From Desulfobacteraceae bacterium (GTDB taxonomy: Bacteria > Desulfobacterota > Desulfobacteria > Desulfobacterales > Desulfosalsimonadaceae), in the NCBI GenBank assembly GCA_027858815.1, contig JAQIBZ010000577.1, forward strand, positions 1-38,696: a stretch of 38,696 nt of DNA. The letters are read 5' to 3'. Shown here in pieces: positions 31,720 through 38,696 of this stretch (its first letter is position 1; each line of letters opens with the position of its first letter). The translations under genes and the position numbers were made by a program. Under the pieces are notes generated by a model that did no database searches, was not told where the DNA came from, and saw only the letters and a list, made by a program, of their open reading frames with translations.

Positions 31720-32846
31720 TACCATATGGCAGACAATTAATTAATGAAGATGATATTGAGGCTGTTGTCGAAGTATTACGATCTGATTATTTAACAACAG
31801 GTCCGAAAATCAATGAATTTGAAAACGCAATATCCGAATATGTTGGCACAAAATACTCAATAGCATTATCCAGCGGAACTGCCGCTTTGCATTCAGCAAT
31901 GCATGCCATTGGAATCGGACCAGGAGATGAGGTGATTTTACCTCCTATAACATTTGCTGCAACAGCCAATTGCGTCGTTTATCAGGGAGGTACACCGGTT
32001 TTTGCGGATGTTGAACCTGAAACTCTTTTAATTGATCCCATAAAAGTTGAAAAAAAAATTACTCCAAAGACCAAAGTCATTATTGGCGTTGACTATGCTG
32101 GTCAACCCTGTGATTGGAACGCTCTTCGCGGAATCGCTAAAAAGCATAACCTTATTCTGGTAGCCGACGGTTGCCATGCATTAGGCGCAGAATATAGAGG
32201 AGTTAAAGTAGGTTCACTTGCCGATTTGACGGCATTTAGTTTCCATCCGGTTAAACATATTACAACTGGTGAAGGCGGGATGGTTACCACGGATAATCAA
32301 GACTGGGCTGAAAAAATCCGTATGTTCAGAAATCATGGCATCACCACCGATCATCGTGAGCGGGAAGAAACCGGCTCCTGGTTATATGAAATGACTGACC
32401 TGGGTTTTAATTACAGAATAACCGATTTTCAAAGCGCTCTGGGTATCAGTCAACTCAAAAAACTTCCTGATTTTCTAAAAAAACGAAGAAAGATAGCTGA
32501 TCAATATAACACTTTTTTTTCATCCAGAGAATCTGTAAAACCTTTGTCTGTAAAAACTGATCGTTTGCATGCGTATCATTTATATGTTGTAAAACTCCAT
32601 AAGGATAAAGAAAATTCAAGGCAGGATGTTTTTAATCAATTGCGAAAAAATGGCATTGGCGTGAATGTACATTATATTCCTGTACATATGCATCCGTTCT
32701 ATCGAAAAAATTTTGGATATAAGGCAGGTGATTACCCGGTAGCGGAAAAAGCTTTTGAAAGCATTCTCTCTTTACCGATGTTTCCGAGTCTAAAAAAGAA
32801 CGAGATTGAGCATGTAATCGAAAATATAAGACAAATAATATTCTAA
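31716..32846 (+). CDS. pseC: UDP-4-amino-4,6-dideoxy-AltNAc transaminase, PseC
   Basis: A 376-residue DegT/DnrJ/EryC1/StrS aminotransferase. The start MIPYGRQLINEDDIEAV is typical of PseC, ALSSGTAALHSAMHA (50-64) is the PLP phosphate loop, VADGCHALGA (149-158) is the ring-stacking region and SFHPVKHITTGEGG (175-188) holds the PLP lysine at 180. The reaction transfers an amino group from glutamate to C4 of the PseB product. ATG overlaps the pseB stop; pseF follows after 25 bases. Length and motifs are normal for the family. Confidence 0.95.
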   Translation: MIPYGRQLINEDDIEAVVEVLRSDYLTTGPKINEFENAISEYVGTKYSIALSSGTAALHSAMHAIGIGPGDEVILPPITFAATANCVVYQGGTPVFADVEPETLLIDPIKVEKKITPKTKVIIGVDYAGQPCDWNALRGIAKKHNLILVADGCHALGAEYRGVKVGSLADLTAFSFHPVKHITTGEGGMVTTDNQDWAEKIRMFRNHGITTDHREREETGSWLYEMTDLGFNYRITDFQSALGISQLKKLPDFLKKRRKIADQYNTFFSSRESVKPLSVKTDRLHAYHLYVVKLHKDKENSRQDVFNQLRKNGIGVNVHYIPVHMHPFYRKNFGYKAGDYPVAEKAFESILSLPMFPSLKKNEIEHVIENIRQIIF

Positions 32847-32871
32847 AAATGACATAAAGTTATATAATTAA

Positions 32872-33579
32872 ATGAAGATAGCAGTGATTCCAGCAAGGGG
32901 AGGGAGTAAACGTATTCCCCAAAAAAATATTAAGAATTTTTTAGGCAAACCGATTATTGCTCATTCTATCGAAACTGCCAAGGTATCCGGTCTTTTTGAC
33001 CGTATTATTGTCTCTACAGATAACCATGAAATAGCTGCCGTGGCCAGAGATTTCGGCGCGGAAGTTCCTTTTATGCGTCCGGCAGAATTAGCTGACGATT
33101 ATACCGGGACTAATGCGGTGGTTAAACATTCAATTGAATGGCTGAATATCAATGGTTTTCAAATAGATTTTGTCTGCTGCATCTATGCAACTGCCCCGTT
33201 TTTAAATATTAGTTATTTGAAACAAGGAATCGAGCGTCTCGAGAAAACCAATAAATTGTATGCTTTTTCTGTTACATCTTTTCCCAGCACCATTTTCAGG
33301 TCTTTTCGAATGGATAATGACGATTCAGTAAAAATGTTCTGGCCGGAATATTTAAATACCCGGTCACAGGATTTGCCTGTTGCGTATCATGATGCCGGGC
33401 AATTTTATTGGGGTAAACCGGAAGCATTTTTAAAAAATTATCCTGTGTTTTCAAACCATTCAATTGGAATCGTATTACCACAACACTTAGTGATGGATAT
33501 CGATACCATAGAGGAATGGAAACAAGCAGAACTGATGTATAAGGCCTTGCAGATAGAGGAACAACAATGTACCGCTTAG
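32872..33579 (+). CDS. pseF: CMP-pseudaminic acid synthetase, PseF
   Basis: A 235-residue nucleotidyltransferase of the CMP-NeuAc synthetase family. The start MKIAVIPARGGSKRIPQKN (1-19) is the CTP-binding loop, with IIVSTDNHEIAAVA, IYATAPFL and the metal-binding VMDIDTIEEW near the end. It activates pseudaminic acid with CTP to CMP-Pse, the donor for transferases. The relatives KDO and NeuAc synthetases differ; assignment to PseF rests on neighbours and the short length. The end overlaps pseGH by 13 bases. No strong ribosome-binding site precedes the ATG. Confidence 0.92.
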   Translation: MKIAVIPARGGSKRIPQKNIKNFLGKPIIAHSIETAKVSGLFDRIIVSTDNHEIAAVARDFGAEVPFMRPAELADDYTGTNAVVKHSIEWLNINGFQIDFVCCIYATAPFLNISYLKQGIERLEKTNKLYAFSVTSFPSTIFRSFRMDNDDSVKMFWPEYLNTRSQDLPVAYHDAGQFYWGKPEAFLKNYPVFSNHSIGIVLPQHLVMDIDTIEEWKQAELMYKALQIEEQQCTA

Positions 33580-35072
33580 TCATTCGGGCGGATTCCAATT
33601 TTCAAATCGGAACCGGGCATGTCATGCGTTGTGTCGCTCTTGGGCAGGCCTGGAAAGATCAGGGTGGGCAGGTTTCATTTTTTTCGTATTGTGAATCGAT
33701 TGCCTTGCAGCAGTTCATTCGTGATGAGGGATTTGATTTAACTGAAGTGGAAAACCCTCATCCTGATTCATCTGATTTAATCCAGCTTAAAATTCATTTA
33801 AAGCAACATAATGAAACAGCTGATGCAATCTGGGTGGTTTTGGATGGTTATCATTTTACGTCGGATTATCAAAAAGCAATAAGAAAAGCTGGTTTCAGAT
33901 TGATGGTGATTGATGATTACAATCACTTGCCGGAATATCATGCCGACATTTTATTGAACCAGAACATCGGAGCCGAACAGCTCAATTACACTTGTAACCT
34001 GGAAAGCCTGAAATTATTAGGTTCCAGGTATGTGATGCTGAGACGGGATTTTTCCCAATACAAGAATTTTAAAAGGATTATTTCGCAAAAAGCTAAAAAT
34101 ATTTTGATCACTCTGGGGGGAGCGGACCCTGATAATATAACGCTTAAAGTTATCAATGCACTAAAAAAATCAAATGATCTGGAGCTTGATATACGTGTGA
34201 TCATCGGACCGTCCAATCCAAATCGGAGTGTTTTGGAGAATGCGATAAAAAAGTTCGAATCTAAAATTTTATTTGTCTCACCTTCTCCCGATCAAATGCC
34301 AGATCTTATGGCCTGGGCCGAGTTAGCAATTACGGCCGGCGGAAGTACTTGTTGGGAATTGTGCTTTATGCAGGTGCCCATGTTTGTTTTGATTGCGGCA
34401 GAAAATCAGCGAGAAATATGCCGGAGATTGGACGAAAATTTTATGGGATGTTGTCTGGGATGGTACCATGACTTTTCTGAGAAAGAATCTTCTTCAAAAA
34501 TTAACAAATTGATCAAAGATTATTCAACTCGGCATCATATGGTAGAGCAAGAAAAGTCATACGTTGATGGAAAGGGATTAAAACGTATACTGAGACAATT
34601 GTTGGTCGGTAATTTTCAATTGCGTTTATGGAAAATGCAAGATTGTGAACATCTATGGGTCTGGGCGAATGATTCCCTTGTCCGAGAAAATTCATTTAAC
34701 GCAGAACCCATTTTATGGAATGAACATAAAAAATGGTTTGAGCATAAAATTATGGATTCAAACGCATATGCATATATTGCAATAACTGAACTTGGTGAAT
34801 CAATTGCACAAATCAGATTTGAAGTTTCTGAACAATTTGCTGAAATTAATTATTCTATCGCCCCATCATTTCGAGGGATAGGAATCGCTGAACTTCTTAT
34901 TCAAAAGGGTATTCAAAGATTTAAAACGGATCATAAAGGAATATTAAATTTACAGGCACTTGTTAAACCTCAGAATAAAACTTCGAATCATATTTTTATG
35001 AAGTTAGGATTTGTTCAGTTTTTTAATTGTTCAAAAAATCAGGAATTTATTATCTGGCGGTACAAGTTGTAA
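33567..35072 (+). CDS. pseG: PseG-PseH fusion: UDP-sugar hydrolase plus N-acetyltransferase
   Basis: A 501-residue fusion of two pathway enzymes. Residues about 1-345 are PseG: RADSNFQIGTGHVMRC (7-22, catalytic His18), NQNIGAE, ILITLGGADPDN and AITAGGSTCWELCFMQVP form the GT-B-like hydrolase that releases the 2,4-diacetamido sugar from UDP. Residues about 348-501 are a GNAT domain (FQLRLWKMQDCEHLWVWAND; INYSIAPSFRGIGIAELLIQ with the acetyl-CoA loop), the PseH acetyltransferase that acts on the 4-amino group one step earlier. Fusing consecutive steps could channel intermediates. GAGGA precedes ATG 33567. No separate pseH is present, supporting the fusion as functional. Confidence 0.93.
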   Translation: MYRLVIRADSNFQIGTGHVMRCVALGQAWKDQGGQVSFFSYCESIALQQFIRDEGFDLTEVENPHPDSSDLIQLKIHLKQHNETADAIWVVLDGYHFTSDYQKAIRKAGFRLMVIDDYNHLPEYHADILLNQNIGAEQLNYTCNLESLKLLGSRYVMLRRDFSQYKNFKRIISQKAKNILITLGGADPDNITLKVINALKKSNDLELDIRVIIGPSNPNRSVLENAIKKFESKILFVSPSPDQMPDLMAWAELAITAGGSTCWELCFMQVPMFVLIAAENQREICRRLDENFMGCCLGWYHDFSEKESSSKINKLIKDYSTRHHMVEQEKSYVDGKGLKRILRQLLVGNFQLRLWKMQDCEHLWVWANDSLVRENSFNAEPILWNEHKKWFEHKIMDSNAYAYIAITELGESIAQIRFEVSEQFAEINYSIAPSFRGIGIAELLIQKGIQRFKTDHKGILNLQALVKPQNKTSNHIFMKLGFVQFFNCSKNQEFIIWRYKL

Positions 35073-35124
35073 ACGATATTGACGATATTTATACATCCGA
35101 TAGAGACAGTGGAATCCGACTAAT

Positions 35125-36174
35125 ATGAAAACTGAAATCAAAATCAATGATCGTTTCATCGGTGACGGTAGGCCTGTTTATATAATAGCCGAAATATCAG
35201 CTAATCACAGCCATGATTTTAGTAAAGCAGTCCGACTCATTCAGGCTGCAAAAAAAGCCGGGGCGGATGCTGTTAAACTTCAGACTTATAAGCCTGAAAC
35301 TATGACCATTGATTGTGACAACGAATATTTCAGGATTAAGGGAACGATTTGGGAAGGGAAAACATTATATCAACTTTATGAAGACGCTTATATGCCTTGG
35401 AAGTGGCAGCCAGATTTAAAAAAAATAGCCATAGAATTAGGGATCGATTTTTTTTCAAGTCCATTTGATACAACCGCTGTTGATTTTTTAGAAGAAATTG
35501 GTGTGAGGTGTTACAAAGTCGCATCGTTTGAAATCTTAGATATTCCATTACTGCAAAAAATTGCTAAAACCGGAAAGCCTATTATCATGTCAACTGGAAT
35601 GGCTTCATTGGGCGAAATTGATGAAGCAGTCGATACAATCCGTTCAAACGGTAATAATCAGTTAGCTCTGCTCAAATGTACCAGCGCATATCCCGCACCA
35701 CCGGATGAAGCAAATTTAAAAACCATAAAACACTTGGCAGATGCATTCGGCGTGCCGGTGGGACTATCCGATCATTCAATGGGCAGTGCTGTGGCCGTGG
35801 CGGCAGTGGCTCTTGGCGCCAGAATTATTGAAAAGCATTTCACCTTATCACGAAATGATCCTGGTCCGGACAGCTCATTTTCAATGGAACCGTATGAATT
35901 CAAACAAATGGTAGAGGATATTCGCACTGTTGAAAAGGCCCTTGGAAAAGTGACATACGAGATTACCGAAAAACAAAAAGAGAGCAGGTGCTTTAGGCGC
36001 TCATTATTCATAGTGAATGATATAAAGGCAGGAGAATCATTCACTCGAGAAAATATCAGGTCTATCCGGCCTGGCTATGGATTGCATACAAGATATATTA
36101 AAGAAATTTTAGGACGAAAGGCGAAGATTCATATTACAAAAGGAACTCCACTATCCTGGGATTTATTCAGATAG
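35125..36174 (+). CDS. pseI: Pseudaminic acid synthase, PseI
   Basis: A 349-residue NeuB-family enzyme: YIIAEISANHSHDF (19-32), DAVKLQTYKPETMT (49-62), GTIWEGKTLYQLYEDAYMPW (a stretch typical of PseI rather than NeuB), FFSSPFD, KVASFE, STGMAS, LLKCTSAYPAP and LSDHSMG, followed by a C-terminal antifreeze-like SAF domain (about 290-349). It condenses 2,4-diacetamido-altrose with phosphoenolpyruvate to give pseudaminic acid. The gap to pseGH is 52 bases. With pseB, C, F and GH the cytoplasmic pathway is complete. Confidence 0.95.
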   Translation: MKTEIKINDRFIGDGRPVYIIAEISANHSHDFSKAVRLIQAAKKAGADAVKLQTYKPETMTIDCDNEYFRIKGTIWEGKTLYQLYEDAYMPWKWQPDLKKIAIELGIDFFSSPFDTTAVDFLEEIGVRCYKVASFEILDIPLLQKIAKTGKPIIMSTGMASLGEIDEAVDTIRSNGNNQLALLKCTSAYPAPPDEANLKTIKHLADAFGVPVGLSDHSMGSAVAVAAVALGARIIEKHFTLSRNDPGPDSSFSMEPYEFKQMVEDIRTVEKALGKVTYEITEKQKESRCFRRSLFIVNDIKAGESFTRENIRSIRPGYGLHTRYIKEILGRKAKIHITKGTPLSWDLFR

Positions 36175-36511
36175 CATCTCATACCTACCAGTCGGAAATC
36201 GAATGGTCAAATGGCAAAGTGCTTGGAAAAAATTTGGCATCATTTTAAAATTATCACTCAGAAAAAAAATGTAGCCATAACAATCTAAAAGAATAAATCC
36301 ACGGTATATTTTCCTCTCACACCGGTGGTATATTATTTCAGGGGAAAAAATTCAGGAATAGAATGTATAGTGTTTCATATGACTAACCTTCTGTTAAGTC
36401 GGTTGAACATAATTTGATTGTCCGAGGAATATATTGAAAGCTAAAAGATGGCATTTAAGTTTGTTAAGGTTATATGTCAAATCAAAAAACCAAATCTGAA
36501 TGGAGAGTTAA
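36175..36511. other. Intergenic region after pseI
   Basis: A+T-rich sequence with no clear gene. GGTATATT occurs twice (near 36303 and 36328) around CACACCGGTGG. A 21-codon frame from TTG 36434 (KAKRWHLSLLRLYVK) behind CCGAGGA has no family and probably is not expressed. GGAGAG at 36502-36507 is the ribosome-binding site for the next gene. No terminator hairpin is evident. Confidence 0.35.
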
Positions 36512-37128
36512 GTGAGCTTTAAAACCGATCAAGAAGAATTTTGGGCTGGCAAATTTGGTGATGAATACATTGAACGAAATAAGGGAGGTTCAACATTAGC
36601 GTCAAATATTTCATTTTTTGCAAAAATACTTAAAAAAACTGTTTCTGTTTCGAGTGTTATTGAGTTCGGTTCAAATATTGGACTTAACTTAGAAGCAATT
36701 CAGCGCTTATTGCCAAATGCAGATTTGTCTGCAATTGAAATAAATAAAAATGCGGTAACTCAACTCAAAAGAATTAAAGGCATCAAAGTTTATCACTCTT
36801 CAATTCTTGATTTTGTTCCAGATAAAGCTCGTGATTTTGTTTTAATCAAGGGTGTGCTAATACATATTAATCCAGACGAACTGCAAAAAGTGTATGAGTT
36901 GTTACATAAAACGAGCAATAAATATATCTGCATTGCTGAGTATTATAATCCGTCCCTGTTGAGGTAAAGTATCGTGGGCATGATGGAAAGCTATATAAAA
37001 GAGATTTCGCAAGAGAAATCATGGACAATTTCTCTGACTTAAGACTCCTTGATTATGGCTTTGTTTACCATCGAGATAACAATTTCCCACAAGATGATAT
37101 AACTTGGTTTTTGTTGAAAAAACGATAA
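36512..37128 (+). pseudogene. Pseudaminic acid biosynthesis-associated methylase, frameshifted
   Basis: The track ORF stops at 36967 after YYNPSLLR, but the homologous continuation lies in the next frame: from CCT at 36955 the DNA reads PVEVKYRGHDGKLYKRDFA and goes on to DDITWFLLKKR with a stop at 37126-37128. One missing C in TCCCTG explains the shift, restoring YYNPSPVEVKYRGH. The joined protein is about 205 residues with a SAM-binding motif (VIEFGSNIGLNLEAI, 49-63) and matches the Pse-associated methylase family (TIGR03587 type) in order and ending. Start GTG 36512 has GGAGAG nearby. The break could be real decay or phase variation, or a base-call error. Confidence 0.82.
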
Positions 37129-37144
37129 AGAAACACTTACTTTT

Positions 37145-37165
37145 GAGCGGTAAAAAGCGCCGCTC
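37145..37165 (+). terminator. Possible weak terminator after the methylase
   Basis: GAGCGG (37145-37150) pairs with CCGCTC (37160-37165) across a nine-base loop. Only a mixed GTTCC follows rather than a T-run, so termination would be inefficient. Confidence 0.3.
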
Positions 37166-37296
37166 GTTCCTCATTATACTTTTCCCCGATGGCTATTTGC
37201 TACGATTATAGCTGGGGCAGCTGAATTATTTATTTTTGACGGAAAAATTGTCTGCAGTAAATTCCTTTTAGTATAAAATGAGGCACTATATAAATT

Positions 37297-38574
37297 GTGA
37301 GTAATATTAAATCTCAAATACAATCTGCTTTTTCTATAGCTAATAAAAATCCATTAATTCCAGAATTCTTTCTTTTTTCTTTTACTACATTTCTATTATT
37401 AATTTCGCGGTTAGTGGCATATTTTTGGGCAGCTAAATTACTTGGGCCTGAAACTTGGGGCAAATGGTTTCTTTTTGATCTTGTCATTATATATGGACCT
37501 AATTTCCAATTTGGTACGTTAAATGCCATGAATAAAGATGTACCATTATACAGAGGCAAACAAAATTTTGACAAAATAGTTGAGATTCAAAGTAATTCAT
37601 TTGGGTTCCAAATTATTATATCAATTCTATGCGCATTTTTTATATTTTTATATGGATTTGTAAAAGGTCCGCTTGAACTTAAATGGACATATCTGTTTTT
37701 TTGTTTATTTTTTTTATTTCACATGATTTATTTGTGGGAGCAGTTCTATCTGAAATCTATGGCCTTTTTTAACTATTTTAGCCAACAGCAAGCTTTTTTC
37801 GCATTTTTTTTTGTATTATTTACTATTCCTTTTACATATTGGAAGGGACTTTCAGGTTTTATTACAGGTCAATTATTAGCAACATCTATAATGGTTGTAT
37901 TAATATGGAAACAGAAAGTATCTGTTGTTCCTCGCTGGAATCGGACGAAAATAATACAATTGATTCGAATTGGCTTTCCGATAATGCTTGTTGGATTAAT
38001 TTTTTCTTTATTTAAAACAATTGATCGTTGGATAGTAATCGCTTTTTTTACTGAAAAACAATTAGGGTATTTCAGCATCGCCATTATGTCATTTAATGTT
38101 CTATTAATACTGCAAATGGTGGTTGCTCAACAAGTATACCCTAGAATGGCCGAAGCATGGGGACGAACGCAAGAAATAAAAGAAATATTAAAATGGGTTC
38201 GTTTGCAAATTGGAGTATCGGTTCTTTTATCTATTTTAGCTGCAACCATTTTTGCTTTTTTAATCAAATTTATAATTAACCATTTTTTAATTGAGTATTC
38301 TCCCGGATTAGCTGCTGTCTATCCTATGCTCTTCGGACCTGTTTTTTTGTCCTTTGCAGGTGCATTTGGCAATTTACTTAATACAATTAATAAACAAAAT
38401 CATTATTTAGCTGTTCAAATATTTACTCTTCCAATATTTATTGGATTGGATATTTGGTTTGTAAAAAATGGTTATGGGTTACCGGGTGTAGCTTTAGGCA
38501 CATCAATAACATTTTTTATATATTCTTTAATATTGAGTATGGTTGGAATTTATCATTTAAAAAATTCTGTGTGA
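37297..38574 (+). CDS. Wzx-like oligosaccharide flippase (MOP/PST family)
   Basis: A 425-residue protein with about twelve hydrophobic segments. The start FFLFSFTTFLLLISRLVAYFWAAKLLGPETWGKW is the typical opening of polysaccharide transport (PST/Wzx) proteins, and DRWIVIAFFTEKQLGYFSIAIMSFN in the middle is the conserved second-half motif. Such proteins flip undecaprenyl-pyrophosphate-linked glycans to the periplasm. GTG 37297 has a GAGG about 14 bases upstream. It follows the pse genes, so it may belong to a polysaccharide or O-antigen cluster continuing to the right of the window. Substrate unknown. Confidence 0.85.
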   Translation: MSNIKSQIQSAFSIANKNPLIPEFFLFSFTTFLLLISRLVAYFWAAKLLGPETWGKWFLFDLVIIYGPNFQFGTLNAMNKDVPLYRGKQNFDKIVEIQSNSFGFQIIISILCAFFIFLYGFVKGPLELKWTYLFFCLFFLFHMIYLWEQFYLKSMAFFNYFSQQQAFFAFFFVLFTIPFTYWKGLSGFITGQLLATSIMVVLIWKQKVSVVPRWNRTKIIQLIRIGFPIMLVGLIFSLFKTIDRWIVIAFFTEKQLGYFSIAIMSFNVLLILQMVVAQQVYPRMAEAWGRTQEIKEILKWVRLQIGVSVLLSILAATIFAFLIKFIINHFLIEYSPGLAAVYPMLFGPVFLSFAGAFGNLLNTINKQNHYLAVQIFTLPIFIGLDIWFVKNGYGLPGVALGTSITFFIYSLILSMVGIYHLKNSV

Positions 38575-38696
38575 TATCAATAAAAAGGCTTCAACCGTTT
38601 ATAACGAATCAGGAAAAGGCATAAATATTCTTAAAAAAGTTTGGTTTTTTTTATATTTTTTGAAAGTGAAGGTATTCCAAGCTGATTTAAATAGAT
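38575..38696. other. Window end, no gene seen
   Basis: The last 122 bases are A+T rich, with no start codon followed by a recognisable protein and no terminator hairpin. The next gene presumably begins beyond the window. Confidence 0.4.

Noticed and set aside
35125-36174. Assignment as sialic acid synthase NeuB or legionaminic synthase
   Set aside because: The GTIWEGKTLYQLY segment and the complete pseB/C/F/G/H neighbourhood favour PseI.
1-38696. CRISPR arrays, tRNA or rRNA genes
   Set aside because: No regularly spaced direct repeats, cloverleaf-type sequences or rRNA cores were seen on reading through the window.

Overview
The window is a surface-glycosylation and type IV pilus island from a Gram-negative bacterium, most likely a deltaproteobacterium (Desulfobacterota, possibly Desulfobacterales). 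That placement is an inference from the expanded TMTC-like membrane glycosyltransferases, a sigma-54-type pilin promoter, an IS91-type remnant and a pyruvate phosphate dikinase fragment. No rRNA, tRNA or housekeeping marker is present to confirm it. Base composition is mosaic: 6.3-10.4 kb and 36.5-38.6 kb are very A+T rich, while 21.9-27.5 kb is more G+C rich, as expected of an accessory region built from several sources.

Layout. 1-0.5 kb: decayed IS91-type element (integrase start fused to a transposase piece). 0.7-6.3 kb: three tandem TMTC-like GT-C glycosyltransferases with C-terminal TPRs. 6.4-10.4 kb: two more GT-C proteins, one with TPRs. 10.6-11.4 kb: an ALG5-like GT2. 11.35-11.86 kb: remnant of the 3' end of ppdK on the minus strand. 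11.9-15.3 kb: pilin cassette, consisting of sigma-54 promoter, pilin 1, terminator, TMTC-like GT-C with TPRs, and pilin 2. 15.5-18.1 kb: DPM1-like GT2 plus GT-C/TPR protein. 18.1-21.6 kb: two tandem paralogous GT-C proteins on the minus strand. 21.9-24.3 kb: DPM1-like GT2 overlapping a fifth TMTC-like protein. 24.6-27.5 kb: VKOR-DsbA fusion plus a GT-C protein. 27.5-30.7 kb: RelBE-type toxin-antitoxin pair, GtrB-like GT2, MNT/HEPT toxin-antitoxin pair, HepT remnant, and a truncated copy of the GtrB-like gene. 30.7-36.2 kb: complete pseudaminic acid (Pse) pathway pseB-pseC-pseF-pseGH-pseI. 36.5-37.1 kb: a frameshifted Pse-associated methylase. 37.3-38.6 kb: Wzx-like flippase.

How the genes may work together. 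GT2 enzymes of the DPM1/ALG5/GtrB type load a sugar onto polyprenyl phosphate at the cytoplasmic face. GT-C enzymes use such lipid-linked sugars on the periplasmic face. The window encodes eleven GT-C proteins and four intact GT2 enzymes, several of them adjacent or overlapping. Five GT-Cs resemble TMTC proteins, which in animals O-mannosylate cadherins from dolichyl-phosphate mannose. One of these lies between two type IV pilins that each carry two cysteines, and a disulfide-forming VKOR-DsbA enzyme is encoded nearby. The leading hypothesis is a bacterial TMTC-type protein O-glycosylation system acting on the pilins, and perhaps on other exported proteins, alongside a separate pseudaminic acid pathway. 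The acceptors, the sugars and the division of labour among paralogs cannot be read from sequence alone.
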